A model generated the notes under the pieces. The model saw nothing but the letters and a program-made list of their open reading frames with translations. It had not been told where the DNA came from and ran no database searches. Below are positions 43,839 through 54,316 of a stretch of 58,715 bases of DNA, one piece after another. The position numbers and the translations under genes are program-made. The DNA is from Kalaharituber pfeilii. Lineage: Eukaryota > Ascomycota > Pezizomycetes > Pezizales > Pezizaceae. How positions within the stretch are numbered: position 1 is the stretch's first letter; each line of letters begins with the position of its first letter. The DNA lies in assembly GCA_015179045.1 (NCBI GenBank), contig WHUZ01000165.1, positions 1 to 58,715 on the forward strand. The letters are read 5' to 3'.

Positions 43839-43908
43839 AATTTTCTTTCAGCCTGTCTCCGGGCTGTGAGGGACCTGCCATGGCTTAGCGCTACAAGCGG
43901 GGTTACGC

Positions 43909-44368
43909 TGTTTGGCGTAGAGCGCGTAGCGAAGCGGAGCGATTCACAGGCATAATGAGAAAACGATAGGTTTCAGAGTAATATTGAACTAGAACACCAC
44001 TTGTGTCTTGATTCTTCAACTGTGCTATTGCCTGTCCTTAAATAGACTGAGCGCATCATACATGACTAGGCAAGCAAATAAAGGAATGGCAGTCCCTTAT
44101 CAATACCAATAAAGGAACATGCAAAGTAGTACAGATGCAAGATAATAATATATACTAAAGCATGTATGCATATTAGCTTCATAAACTAAGTACCAGGCAT
44201 AAAGATCATACAATCAACAATGATACATGCTTCCTTAGCACAACTCTATTCAGAAGACAAAGAATCCTCTGCGAAGCCTAATAGATAATCAATCTAGTCT
44301 AGTAGCAGTAGTCTTAATAAGAGTTCAGGGTAAGTGTTTCTCTTGTTAGGTAAGTCTCAGCTGTAATA
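43909..44368 (-). repeat. LTR, AT-shifted copy
   Basis: Homologous to 44928-45430 over its whole length. Ends are tgtttggcgtag and ...cagctgtaata. Compared with the other copy it has many C-to-T and G-to-A differences (actaagtacc for accgagtgcc; catgtatgc for catgtgcgc; agcttcat for agcctcat), as left by RIP or 5-methylcytosine loss. Confidence 0.75.
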
Positions 44369-44369
44369 G

Positions 44370-44716
44370 TATACATATATGTATTTACTAACTATCTACT
44401 CTATAATTGCAGTAAATTTGTAATAACTTTATTTAAGTATTAAGTAACTTTTTTTTAATTATTAAATAACATACTTTAATTGTTTTAAACATTAAATAAT
44501 TCTTTTTAGTTATTAAATAACTTTTTAAAATATTAGATAACTTTTATTAAATAGTAACTTTTTTTAAGTATTAAATAACTTTTTTAATTATCATTAACTA
44601 CTAAAATACTATATTTAGTACTAGTTTTATATATATTAAATATATTAAGTAAGTATTTACTATAAATAATAAAAGTTTTTATTTAATTAAAAATACTAGC
44701 TACTAAATATATATAA
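44370..44716. repeat. Extremely AT-rich tandem repeat block
   Basis: Degenerate units of attaaataacttttt, the AT-converted counterpart of the motif at 13780-13850. No gene. Confidence 0.6.
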
Positions 44717-44925
44717 CCGGAGTCGCTACGGAGGTGTATATACTGCGGGCCGGAATGGCTACGGAGGTGTATATACTGCGGGCCGGAGTGGCTACGGAGG
44801 TGTATATACTGCGGGCCGGAGTGGCTACGGAGGTGTATATACTGCGGGCCGGAGTGGCTACGGAGGCGTGTATGCTGCGGGCCGAAATGGCTACGGAGGT
44901 GTATATACGGCGGGCCGGAAGGGCA
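44717..44925 (+). repeat. 33-bp minisatellite, about 6.3 copies
   Basis: The unit is ggagtggctacggaggtgta plus tatactgcgggcc. Because the period is 33, it keeps a reading frame encoding GVATEVYILRA repeats (44734-44925). GC content contrasts sharply with the AT-rich block beside it. It ends where the right LTR begins. Confidence 0.9.
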
Positions 44926-44927
44926 GC

Positions 44928-45430
44928 TGTTTTGCGTGGAGCGCGCAGCGGAGCGGAGCGATTCACGGGCGTAATGAGGAAACGATAGGTTTCAGAGTAA
45001 TAGAGAACTTAGAACACCGCTTGTGTCTTGATTCTTTTAACTATGCTATTGCCTGTGCTTAAATAGACTGAGCGCATCATACATGACTAGGCAAGTGAAT
45101 AAACAAAGGACTGACAATGTGGCAATTCCTCATCAATGCCAATACCTGTATTAACAGGTAAACATAACAGAAACATGCAAGAAGTAGTACAAACGCAAGA
45201 TAATAACATGTACTAGTGCATGTGCGCATATTAGCCTCATAAACCGAGTGCCAGGTACAAAGACCTTACAATCAACAATGACACACAATTCCTTAGCACT
45301 ATCCTATTCGGAAGACAAAGAACCTTCTGCCAAGCCTAACAGGTGATCAGTCCGCTCTAGCAGCATTGGTCTTATGAACAGTTCAGGGTAGTGTTCCCCT
45401 TGTCGGGTAAGTCTCACCTTAGCCGTAACA
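44928..45430 (-). repeat. LTR, 503 bp, with tgtt...aaca ends
   Basis: On the minus strand it runs from TGTTACGGC to GCAAAACA, with perfect TGTT/AACA ends, and has a TCTATTTAAGC TATA-like element. It is the less mutated partner of 43909-44368. Only 560 bp lie between the two LTRs and no gag or pol is present, so they are either solo LTRs or the ends of a non-autonomous element. Confidence 0.75.
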
Positions 45431-45692
45431 CTACATCATATTATCATATATTGTACACGTATGTGTATCCACCGGGATAACTCGGGACAGGTAGTTCCTT
45501 GTACGGTAAGCGGATCGCCAGTGGCGTGCGCTAATATCAAAACCTCTCGGGACAGACAACTTTCTGCCTGTACGCACACTGGCCGTTTTTTCCCACTTAT
45601 GATCGCCTGGTCTCAGCCTGGGCCTCAGCTTGAGTCCGAGCTGGCCATGGAATTGCCCCAAGATACCGGTAGCCTCTGCTTGTCTGAGAGTG
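45431..45692. other. No gene recognised
   Basis: Short spacer between the LTR and the palindromic element; nothing supported. Confidence 0.4.
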
Positions 45693-46430
45693 CTTTCACT
45701 TGATCTGCCAGGAGAAACCCTTTTTTTTTCCCCTGTTTTCATGACGCCACTGAGATTTTTCCCCTGTTCAAGTTTCGGATGATCAACTAATACTATATTA
45801 TTTAGTCTATTCATAACATTGTACGCCAATGCAATAAATCCTTAATTCTACTCATTTATAGTGAAATATGCAACCATTGAACCTTCAATATAGTTGCATA
45901 TTCAATATATAATTTCTAGTCACATATTTTTTTTCAAGTTCGCCATAAAATATGCTATCAGAATATTATATTGAACTTTAATAATGCAATTAAGAAATAA
46001 GAACTTTATTTAATCCATTTTAATATTGTAGTTCTATGTAATATTCTCGTATTATGAACTTGAAATAAAATATGCAACTAGAATGTATAATATATAACCA
46101 GAATATATATAAAATATGCAACTAGAATGTATAATATATAACCAGAATATATATAAAATATGCAACTAGATATATACAATATATGCGACAACATATATTG
46201 TATTATAGTTCAATATGCGACTACATTGAAGTTCAAAGGTCGCATATTGAACTAGAATCAATGCCTTATTGCATTGAAATGTCATGATATGTAATATTAT
46301 GAATAGACTAAATATAATAGTATTAGTTGATCATCCGAAACTTGAACAGGGGAAAAATCTCAGTGGCGTCATGAAAACAGGGGGAAAAAAAAAGGTTTTC
46401 TGGTTTGACTTGTCGGCTGCGGAAAAGGAC
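45693..46430. mobile_element. Palindromic element, about 0.74 kb, with terminal inverted repeats of about 140 bp
   Basis: The sequence from ccctttttttttcccctg to ttcataac (about 45710-45820) recurs reverse-complemented from ttatgaatagac to caggggg (about 46300-46410). It includes gatgatcaactaatactata and aatctcagtggcgtcatgaa in both arms. The AT-rich centre contains a 44-bp direct duplication (aaaatatgcaactagaatgt...) at about 46071-46160. No coding capacity; likely a MITE or foldback element. Confidence 0.75.
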
Positions 46431-47340
46431 GATACTGATGCGTGCGTAGGTGGCTGTGACACCTACATATTGTCAGTTAAATAGTACTAACGTCTATGCT
46501 CTTATAGCTGCTGTCACTCACTAATGGATATAGTATATGGTGGCATATGCTATAGGGGGGTAGGATACTTCAAGTTCTATTCGCAAGTCTAAAAGTAAGC
46601 AATTGCAGCCATCATAGCTGTACCAATTTATACTTAGTTATAATAAATAGAAGATACAGAGGCTGAACATACTGTTATATACACTACAGCTGCTTACAAG
46701 GTTGATATAGGGCTATCTGTACCCTTAGACCCTCCTAGTTTACCAGTTGAAGATGATATACTCATTTCCAGCTGATATCTCTAAGAGTATGAGACATGCA
46801 GTCAAGCGGACCCCCCTAGCAAAAACCCTTACAGCTCAACCAAAATTGCACGAGAATGAATTCTGAGAAAGGATTTGGATTCTCTGATGTTTACTTATGT
46901 AACCCACTATTTTTCCTTAATTTTTTTTGCTCTTTTAATAATCTTTTTATGATTTTATTGAATAGTACTGACAGGTGATACAAGGGGTGCTCAGATACAT
47001 GTCTCACGATCTACAACAGCCGCTGTCTCACATGAGCTGCAGCTCCCTCTGTGTTGATATGCATACTCCCTAATAGCAATACTTTCGAACTGGTTTGCTG
47101 CTGCCTAACCTCAGATTTGCTTCCTAAACCGAATTGCCCTTCCCAGCTGTAACATATGCCCTCAATAGCTGGCCACTCACAACCCCTGGGCCCAGATATG
47201 CCCCTTAAACCGGCTCACTGCTCACAATCCCCGCCCCCAGATATACCCTCAGGCCCGAATATACCCTCCAAACCAGTTCACCACCGCTCTCAACACTCTA
47301 AGTTAAAGTCAAATTCAGTTGCTGAAGTACTGGCAGTTGT
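46431..47340. other. No gene recognised; degenerate proline-rich repeat at 47156-47344
   Basis: The plus strand at 47156-47344 can encode repeats such as PDIPSGPNIPSKPVH, driven by cccagatatgcccc / cccagatataccctc DNA repeats. No gene boundaries are evident. Confidence 0.35.
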
Positions 47341-47348
47341 GTAGGCGG

Positions 47349-47720
47349 CCAGTGGAGCGCGCGAAAATACGAAAAAATGCACGCGCATACGAAATGCGCT
47401 TATGCGATGCAAGCGATATGTGAGCCGACGCTGGCAGGCGGCTGTTATGAGTTCACCGCGACTGTAGTATGGAGCTGGTGGAGCGCGCGAAAAATGTGAA
47501 AAATGCAAGCGCATACGAAATACGCATATACGACGCAAGCAGCAAGCGATATGCGAGCCGACGCTGGTAGGCGGCATCGCAATCGCACAAATGAGTGCTA
47601 TATGAGCTACGCAGAAGACTAGCGAGGATCACTACTGAAGTGTCTTTTTGGCCTGGCAGACAGTAACTCTCTGCGTTTACCACCTCCATTACAAACTCTG
47701 AGTCAAGGTTGGAAAAAACT
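47349..47720. repeat. Tandem duplication with unit of about 120 bp plus dispersed repeat homologous to 9665-9900
   Basis: Unit: ggagcgcgcgaaaa...catacgaaatgcg...gcaagcgatatg...gccgacgctggcaggcggc, present at about 47351-47453 and 47471-47575. Sequence from about 47450 to 47720 is the reverse complement of the repeat near 9665-9900. Confidence 0.7.
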
Positions 47721-47772
47721 ATCATTTGGATGAGTCCTGGATCGAAATTATCTCATTGCTCGACTACGACAG

Positions 47773-48195
47773 TTGGAGGGTCAGAAAAATGTGAATGATT
47801 GTCATATTGACCTTGATTCGGACTCTAATAACTCTTCTGAGTCTTCTGTAGATGGTCTGAACCAAAGTACTCCAACAGATAGGCTTACTACTAATATACT
47901 AGAAGTTAAGAGGGGGGGGTCAACTACTAGTGGGAAAGGAGGAAAACGGCAGGCTAGAGGGCAAGGGAGTGGTAAAAGGGGACGAACTAGGGCTGCAAAA
48001 GATACAGACAATAAGATAGTAGTAAAGTCAACAGCATTATCTGGAGCTACTGACTCTCAGCCACCACCACCCCCTCCTTCGACACTTGAGGAAATAATTC
48101 AGCAAATGCAGCAGCTGCAGCAGCTAGTTTCAGGCCTCGCGAATAGAGCTGTAAGTTATTCTAGCCTATATTGCATATGCTATCATATACTATAG
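47773..48195 (+). CDS. Uncharacterised protein N-terminal part: acidic/serine, basic and glutamine-rich segments
   Basis: About 140 codons: a D/S-rich part (DLDSDSNNSSESSVDG), a basic part (GKGGKRQARGQGSGKRGRTR), a proline run and a Q-rich helix (LEEIIQQMQQLQQLVSGL). A donor-like gtaagt follows NRA at about 48150, so a second exon is likely. This layout resembles the N-terminus of a transposon or nuclear protein, but I do not recognise the family. Confidence 0.4.
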   Translation: MEGQKNVNDCHIDLDSDSNNSSESSVDGLNQSTPTDRLTTNILEVKRGGSTTSGKGGKRQARGQGSGKRGRTRAAKDTDNKIVVKSTALSGATDSQPPPPPPSTLEEIIQQMQQLQQLVSGLANRAVSYSSLYCICYHIL

Positions 48196-48785
48196 CCATT
48201 AATGACTAACCCTTACTATAGGAAAGATAGATATAGACCTATTGATAGATAATATGCAGGAGGTTGAGGAGGGGGGTGGTAATTTAATATTATTAATGCA
48301 TATATTGATATAGCAACTGAACTATTGTTGACAGAATTAATACAATATGCTAGAATTATAGTATCAGCTATGCTGTACATATAACTGTTTACTGTAAGCT
48401 GCTAGCATGTCTGTTGCACGAGATATAGCCAAATGTAGTATCTCCAGCAGGCGTGCCAAGAACGTCATATCCCGGTCGACGATCGTATCCCGATATAAAA
48501 CAGTAGACCAAGAGCTGATGCATGACCTAAAATCTGAACCGAATAGAAGGCACTGGTTTCTTTTTCCCTATGTCGATTTTCTTTTTGCTATCTGGAACAA
48601 AGGGGATTTTAATTGTCGGGAATATTTGTCCGCAAGAAAATGAATTGAAGCAAGTGTTAAAAAATTTTTAGAAGACCGCCATAATATTATTACTTCTCAA
48701 AATTTTATTTCCCAGTATATTGGATCACTTTCTGGTAGAAAGAAAATGACGTCCAAAAAAATCACATCATCAATTGACTTCAAAG
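48196..48785. other. No gene recognised
   Basis: The plus-strand open stretch 48407-48643 (SVARDIAKCSISSRRAKN) has no known motif. It could be a later exon of the ORF at 47773. Confidence 0.3.
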
Positions 48786-48787
48786 TA

Positions 48788-49225
48788 CAGTTTTCCCTTG
48801 CTATACCGGACCTCGTTGTACCGGAAACCTTGGTTACCGGATGCTCTCAGGTTGCTGCATCCCGCTCCCATACAAAACCCTCTTGCTATACCGGACGCAC
48901 TAAGAATACCGGACCGGACAGGAATTGCCAGGCACTTATGCATACCCCCTGTCTCCAAACAAATAATATTTGCTATACCGGATACACCCACACTGATACG
49001 TCCAATCTTGGCTACCCCACATTGCATTCACCTTGCAGATGCTTACTAAACTTAACATTACATAATTAAATTAAGGCTGTCATTGTCGATCCACTTCCCA
49101 ATTACATTATTTTTGCTGCCCATCCCTATTCTATTCTGCCAAGCATTTTATTCTATAACGGAACCTTGCTATACTGGAGGAAAAAAGGCCGGATTTTATG
49201 GATCCGGTATAGCAAGGGAAAACTG
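48788..49225. mobile_element. 438-bp MITE with TA target and pogo/Fot1-like termini
   Basis: Terminal inverted repeats cagttttcccttgctatacc / ggtatagcaagggaaaactg are perfect over at least 23 bp and flanked by TA (48786-48787, 49226-49227). The subterminal motif ctataccgga recurs at about 48800, 48892 and 48972 and may be a transposase-binding repeat. No transposase is present. Confidence 0.85.
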
Positions 49226-49227
49226 TA

Positions 49228-50460
49228 TATAGAGAGGTCAAGGTACGTAAGAGAACCTATTCCGCGTTGTTAACCGACCGTTTTACAAACTGTTGCACCA
49301 AAAGGTAGAACTACCAGTGACCGTGGGTAGTACCGTCGGGATAAGCATATACGATTATCCTGGCGTGCGGGGTTAGGTTGCTTCGCAAGCTGCTTATTAC
49401 CAGTGCCTCGGGACCCGTGGAAGTGCGTCTGGCGTATGATACAGACTTGCCGCGCTCGCCTACCGTGCCAAACCGCCACGCCTTACGACATTTCGCGCAA
49501 CCCGTGATCCGCGCCTGCGCAATTCGAAAGTTTCATAGCAGGATATGGAAGCAGCTCGGTAGGTATGAGGGCAACCATACGGTTTTATTTTATTTTTTTT
49601 TTTTTCTCTCTTAATATCACATAACGGCCTGTTTGCCATGGCCATGGCAGGGCAACCGTATGGGATCAACAGGTGCTGTGGTATGAAGGGTGCACACAAG
49701 GTCGTTGAATCAGCACTGCCGAGGAGGCAGGAAGATCATCTCTTATTTTTTTTGGGGGGGAGGGTCGCTTACACGGATACAGGCTACAGCCAGAGGCACG
49801 AAATAAGATGTGAATCGCGGGTCTTGCACGTGTGAACTGATTGCGGGATCTGATTGCGGGAAAAACAAGAAGCCGGAAGCTGAGAGAGCTTGAGGGGGAG
49901 GGTGCAAGGACGTGAGGAGTTCGTTTTGGCGGTGTCGGAGGCCTGTGCAAGTGGGCACTGAAAGATCAACAGCGGAGAAGGACGGATGGGTATACGAAAC
50001 CAGGATGGGTAGGCAGGTCGTGAGGGAGGAGCCTTCTTCAGCGCATGCTTACGTTAGCCGTCCCTCCGCAATCGCTATCGCATGCATACGAGTGCTCCGG
50101 GTATATTACTGCTGCGTAGCCACTTGGAGGTACTGCCAAGTTGTCGCTGGGCTGCTGTCAAGTGTCTCCACACTGCGAAAATAGACTACCCTATGACGAA
50201 ATAACGTACACTTCGTTCCGAAGGTATACTGTAATGGCAACCTCGTTACAAAAAAAAAAGCAGTTCTTGTTACTGATGACCTCGCGAACTCAGCGACACT
50301 AGCAGTTCGCGATAAGGCCTATTCAGGAACAGACTAGCCTTCAAATCACCTGAATTCTCCTGCTCAGGTGGGGCACTTACCTCTCGCCGCTTCACGCAGC
50401 TCATCTTACCATCGGTCATTCAAGTTCTCGTATACGCTTCCTATATATTCGTCGCTATAC
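49228..50460. other. No gene recognised outside the retro-insertion at 49568-49663
   Basis: Open stretches in this interval lack known motifs. At 50187-50255 (taacgtacacttcgttcc...ctgtaatggcaacctcgtt) the sequence resembles 35815-35870. Confidence 0.35.
49568..49663 (-). mobile_element. LINE A tail-only insertion with 15-bp duplication
   Basis: The insert 49583-49648 is a T-rich run and, on the minus strand, gccatggccatggcaaacag, then gccgttatgtgatattaag. Flanks are agggcaaccatacgg (49568-49582) and agggcaaccgtatgg (49649-49663), differing by two transitions. Confidence 0.85.
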
Positions 50461-50467
50461 TAAGGCC

Positions 50468-50624
50468 ATGCCGACGCCTAGAATGCAAAGGATTCACACA
50501 GCCTCAATTACGGATAATTCCAAGCGGAAGCGTATAGAATACTCACAACCGGTGTTTAGTAAGTCTGTCCTTCGCTTCCTAGCGCTTGCCAAAAACGTGT
50601 TTCCAATCTGAATGCTAAGGATGG

Positions 50625-50658
<34 letters not shown>

Positions 50659-51310
50659 TTACTCGCATGCCGCCCTATGGTCTATGGCGAGTAAGGATGG
50701 CTTACAAATTGAGAAACATTTGCTGCAGGATATCACAAGGACAGATTATGAGGAGAAATGTATTTTTCTAGTTGAATGCGTATTAGGACCTCCACTCATA
50801 CTAGCTTATAAACATCAACTCCTCCAGAGTAGCACATAGGAACTAAAGGTGCTAAAATTATAGTTCCAGTGTATCACTGGCGGCACCACCAATGCCATTG
50901 TTTTGAGCGGGATTACCTCTCTTTAGCTCCAACAGTTGCAATACTAGTATACTCCAGGTACAGGCATACCCTCCGGTGAGGGGCAATATCCATATATCGG
51001 TTGTATTCTTAAATTGAGAGACATTGTAAATACATGCAGGACGAATACAGAAGCATGGGAAAAGCTCGTTCGGGGGCATGGGAAGTTAGAGAATATGATT
51101 GGAAAGGTAAAGGGGCTTAATATAGGGATAAATACACGGACGACATTGCAACAAGAGGTGAATAAACAAGTGAGTAGGGTAGACAGAACTGTTAACAATC
51201 GGGAGACGGCTGCACAGGAATACCTCTCATCGATAAGTACCCAAAATAAACGTAGATTAAGTCTCGTTACAAGCCCATATACAAACAAACGAACAAAAAA
51301 GAAAAAATAA
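50468..51310 (+). pseudogene. Uncharacterised gene split by a LINE B hairpin
   Basis: The segments MPTPRMQRIHTASITDNSKR (50468), AKDGLQIEKHLLQDITRTDY with EEKCIFLVECVLGPPLILAY (50693-50839) and LRDIVNTCRTNTEAWEKLVR with a Lys-rich C-terminus TNKRTKKKK (51014-51310) may be exons of one gene. The hairpin insertion at 50628-50691 falls between the first two. No domain is recognised. Confidence 0.35.
50616..50703 (-). mobile_element. Minimal LINE B hairpin insertion (64 bp) with 12-bp duplication
   Basis: The insert 50628-50691 is a T run plus hairpin (50691-50662 on the minus strand, ctcgcc...gcgag), starting exactly at the first hairpin base. Perfect flanks taaggatggctt lie at 50616-50627 and 50692-50703. 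Confidence 0.95.
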
Positions 51311-51483
51311 AGCAAATGCTAGTACGAAAATACCGTTATTTTGCACTTCGGATCGGACATTGTATGTTGATATCGAGGGTATGCTGATACCGGGTATGCT
51401 GATACCGGTATGCTTAACATACCTTGTGGCCTACCCAATCAAGGTGGGATGATACTTCGGGACAGTAGGACTTGGATCGGCTC

Positions 51484-52490
51484 CTCGATCCAGCAGGATT
51501 TTGACAATTTCTTTATGTCCCTGGATACAGCTGCATCCAGGGCAGTTCCATACTCGCCACCGCAGAGTTCACATCAGCGCCTCGATCCAGCAGGAGTGTG
51601 ACAATTTCCTTACGTCCCAATATGAAGCTGCAGCTGCACCCAGGACAGTTCCATACTTGCCACCCGCAGAGTTCACATCAGCCCTCGATCCAGCAGGAGT
51701 GTGACAATTTCCTTGTTTTCCATGTGTGCAGCTGCACCCAGGGCAGTTCCATACTCGCCACCCGCAGAGTTCACATCAGCGCCTCGATCCAGCAGGAGTG
51801 TGACAATTTCCTTGTTTTCCACATGTGCAGCTGCACCCAGGGCAGTTCCATACTCGCCACCCGCAGAGTTCACATCAGCCCTCGATCCAGCAGGAGTGTG
51901 ACAATTTCCTTGTTTTCCCCGTATGCAGCTTGCACCCAGGGCAAGATCCATGCTCGCCACCTGCAGAGTTCACATCAGCCCTCGATCCACCAGGAGTGTG
52001 ACAATTTCCTGATATCCCAGCGAGCAGCTACACCCAGGGCAGTTCCATACTCGCCACCCGCAGAGTTCACATCCGCCCTCGATCCAGCAGGAGTGTGACA
52101 ATTTCCTTATATCCCCATGTGCAGCTGCACCCAAGGCAGTTCCATACTCGCCACCCGCAGAGTTCACATCAGCCCCTCGATCCAGCAGGAGTGTGACAAT
52201 TTCCGTATATCCCCAATATGCAGCTGCATGCACCCAGGGCAGTTCCATACTCGCCACCCGCAGAGTTCACATCAGCCTCGATCCAGCAGGAGTGTGACAA
52301 TTTCCTTATATCCCCATATGATTGCAGCTGTACCCAGGGCAGTTCCATACTTGCCACCCGCAGAGTTCACATCAGCCCCTCGATCGAGCAGGAGTGTGAC
52401 AATTTCCTTATATCCCCGAATGCAGCTGCACCCAGGGCAGTTCCATACTCGCACACCGCAGAGTTCACATTCAGCCACCTCGATCCAGCA
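51484..52490 (-). repeat. Tandem ankyrin-coding repeats, about 10 units of about 99 bp
   Basis: Ten gagttcacatc anchors lie about 96-104 bp apart (51566 to 52462). Each unit encodes an ankyrin repeat, GTALGAAAHMENKEIVTLLL then DRGADVNSAGGEY. Units are very similar at the DNA level. About half lack one or two bases at the DRG/ADV junction (cagccctcg or cagcctcg where cagcgcctcg is in frame), which breaks the frame at the same place each time. Confidence 0.9.
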
Positions 52491-54212
52491 TTTGTTTTTT
52501 TTTTTACTTATCCATATTTCTCCACTCATAGCAGCCAAATCAAGCAGGGGTTCATTGCTACTGTTCCATTCGTCCATATTGATCTCCTCATGAGGACCAC
52601 AGTCCTGCTAATCAAACTCTCCCAGGCCACCCATTGCCGCTGGCACAAAAACAGGTCGTAACGGAGTTATCACTGACCGCCTTATCTGCCCCTCACTCAT
52701 CCGCTCTAACCATTTTACTGTACCCACTTCACGTAAGCTTCGCTTGGGCATTCAAAGAACCCAAGAAGCTGTGCAGCAATTTGAGTTCCCGAGGATGCTG
52801 TGAAGCAGCCGCTGTTGTATCGGCTGCAGGTAAGGGCGTAATTAAACACTGATAAGACCGCAGTGTTTAAACCAGGAGTGGCGGAGTACCTGTACAGAAT
52901 ATTTGACGTGCACATTCTTTTTCTCTTCTAAGTGGCCCTTGTACACTTCTGCCTATCCTCAGAGCCTGTTAAAAGCCATTCTTGAAAGATTCTAAGCTAT
53001 TCTCGTACCTTTGGAGGATCCATAAACAAGCCTCAGCGACAAGAAGTTGAGCGTCCAAAACACCCCACCCATCAATCCTTGTTTCTAGATATTCTTGTAC
53101 GGACAAGTGCGCAAAGCGAACGACACCAAGAGACTTGTCTAAAACAAGTAATCCGAACAAAAGCTGAGAAGACCTCAACTTCAACCCCTACGCCTGGTTT
53201 CTGTGTCTTCACCGGTTTGATCTATGGGAAGCTTTGAGTCGACCTCCGAAGCTGTGCACAATTCTTCAGGCTCAATGGTTAGAAGAAACTAGCATCCACT
53301 TCAGGGCACGCTCTGCAAGAATAGCTTCACTGCCAGGTTGGGATTTTATTGAAGCCATGATTTCATTATAAACTTCGGTCAAATCCTTAGGAAGCTTTCC
53401 CAGCCGCACAAGAACATCCCGCTCAAGACGTAGGCTACAGAGCTCTTGTAACTGATAATCAACCCAGAGGAACCTAGTGCGGTTGTAAGTATCTGGAAAG
53501 CAATAACAGTCCCTCACTTTCAAGGTACTATGGTATCATAAAGAGAGCATTTCATAGATGAAGATAAGATAGATACATAACTTACATTCCATTAGCGCCA
53601 CTTAGGAGCACTTCCTTGATCTTTGTTCTAAGGTTTGGTGGCACCTTTCCCTGTAGCAGCCTCTTTGCCTTGATTCGGGTATCTAACTCAGTTTTCAACA
53701 TAATTTTGAATATCCTGAGCATTGTCTCGTGCTTCAATGCATACATGAGGAACATGCCGCATGCGAATCTCAATATCTAGACTGTGGCGGCTGGACACCA
53801 GCACCTTCACAGAAACCTTCGAAGCCTTCATGATGGTGAAGAATGCATCGAGAATATCAACAATGGTCTTTTGGGGACATTCATCTAAAGCATCTAGGGC
53901 AATGATGGGTTCTCGGTAGCAGTCTACCAATTGGGTAAGAAGGGTAGTTGTTGCATCAAAGGGAAGATGCTTCTTTGCAGAAGGATCTTTCCGCTCCTTC
54001 TCGTAACTTTCCTGTACTATGGTACAGATTGTCTCACTGTCAGGACATGCAAGCTGTTTCACTAGAGCGAGTAAAATTTGCTGCCTATCCCGCCGGAGCT
54101 CTTCGTCCCGCTTACAATAGAGGAATGAGACTTTGTCCACTTTTGGTTGCAGATGATCAAGGAAATAGGCAGGCTCGACACCATGCATTTGACAATTTTT
54201 TCTTTGATTAAG

Positions 54213-54316
54213 ACATTCATTTAGGTAGTTAGGTAGTTAGTTTACTTAAACCTCGCCATAGCCCATAGGGCGGCATGCGAGTAATGAAATAAAAAAAAAA
54301 AAAAAAAAAAAAAAAG
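54213..54316 (+). mobile_element. LINE B tail insertion in the Walker A intron of the ankyrin NLR
   Basis: A short 3' UTR (ttaggtagttaggtagttag), hairpin 54252-54281 and poly(A) to 54315, lying between the 25-nt Walker A exon (ends 54385) and the next exon (starts 54201). A short aagaca repeat flanks it; the duplication is not certain. Confidence 0.85.

Larger units (their letters stand above)
41215..43907 (-). repeat. Inverted segmental duplication, right copy (partner 14312-17150)
   Basis: Reverse-complement copy of the LINE A fragment plus NLR exons 1-7. It breaks at 41215 inside exon 7 (NVQRRNA in the left copy) and at 43907 at the LINE A 3' end, where an LTR begins at 43909. Small differences include a 3-bp deletion (AADSKSDQ versus AADRSDQ) and single substitutions. 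Confidence 0.9.

Noticed and set aside
43909..45430. Complete LTR retrotransposon
   Set aside because: Only 560 bp lie between the LTRs, made of AT repeats and a minisatellite; no gag, protease, integrase or RT. Solo LTRs or a non-autonomous element remain possible.
51484..52490. CRISPR-like array (regular repeats of about 99 bp)
   Set aside because: Units are contiguous without variable spacers, and translate as ankyrin repeats in a eukaryotic NLR.
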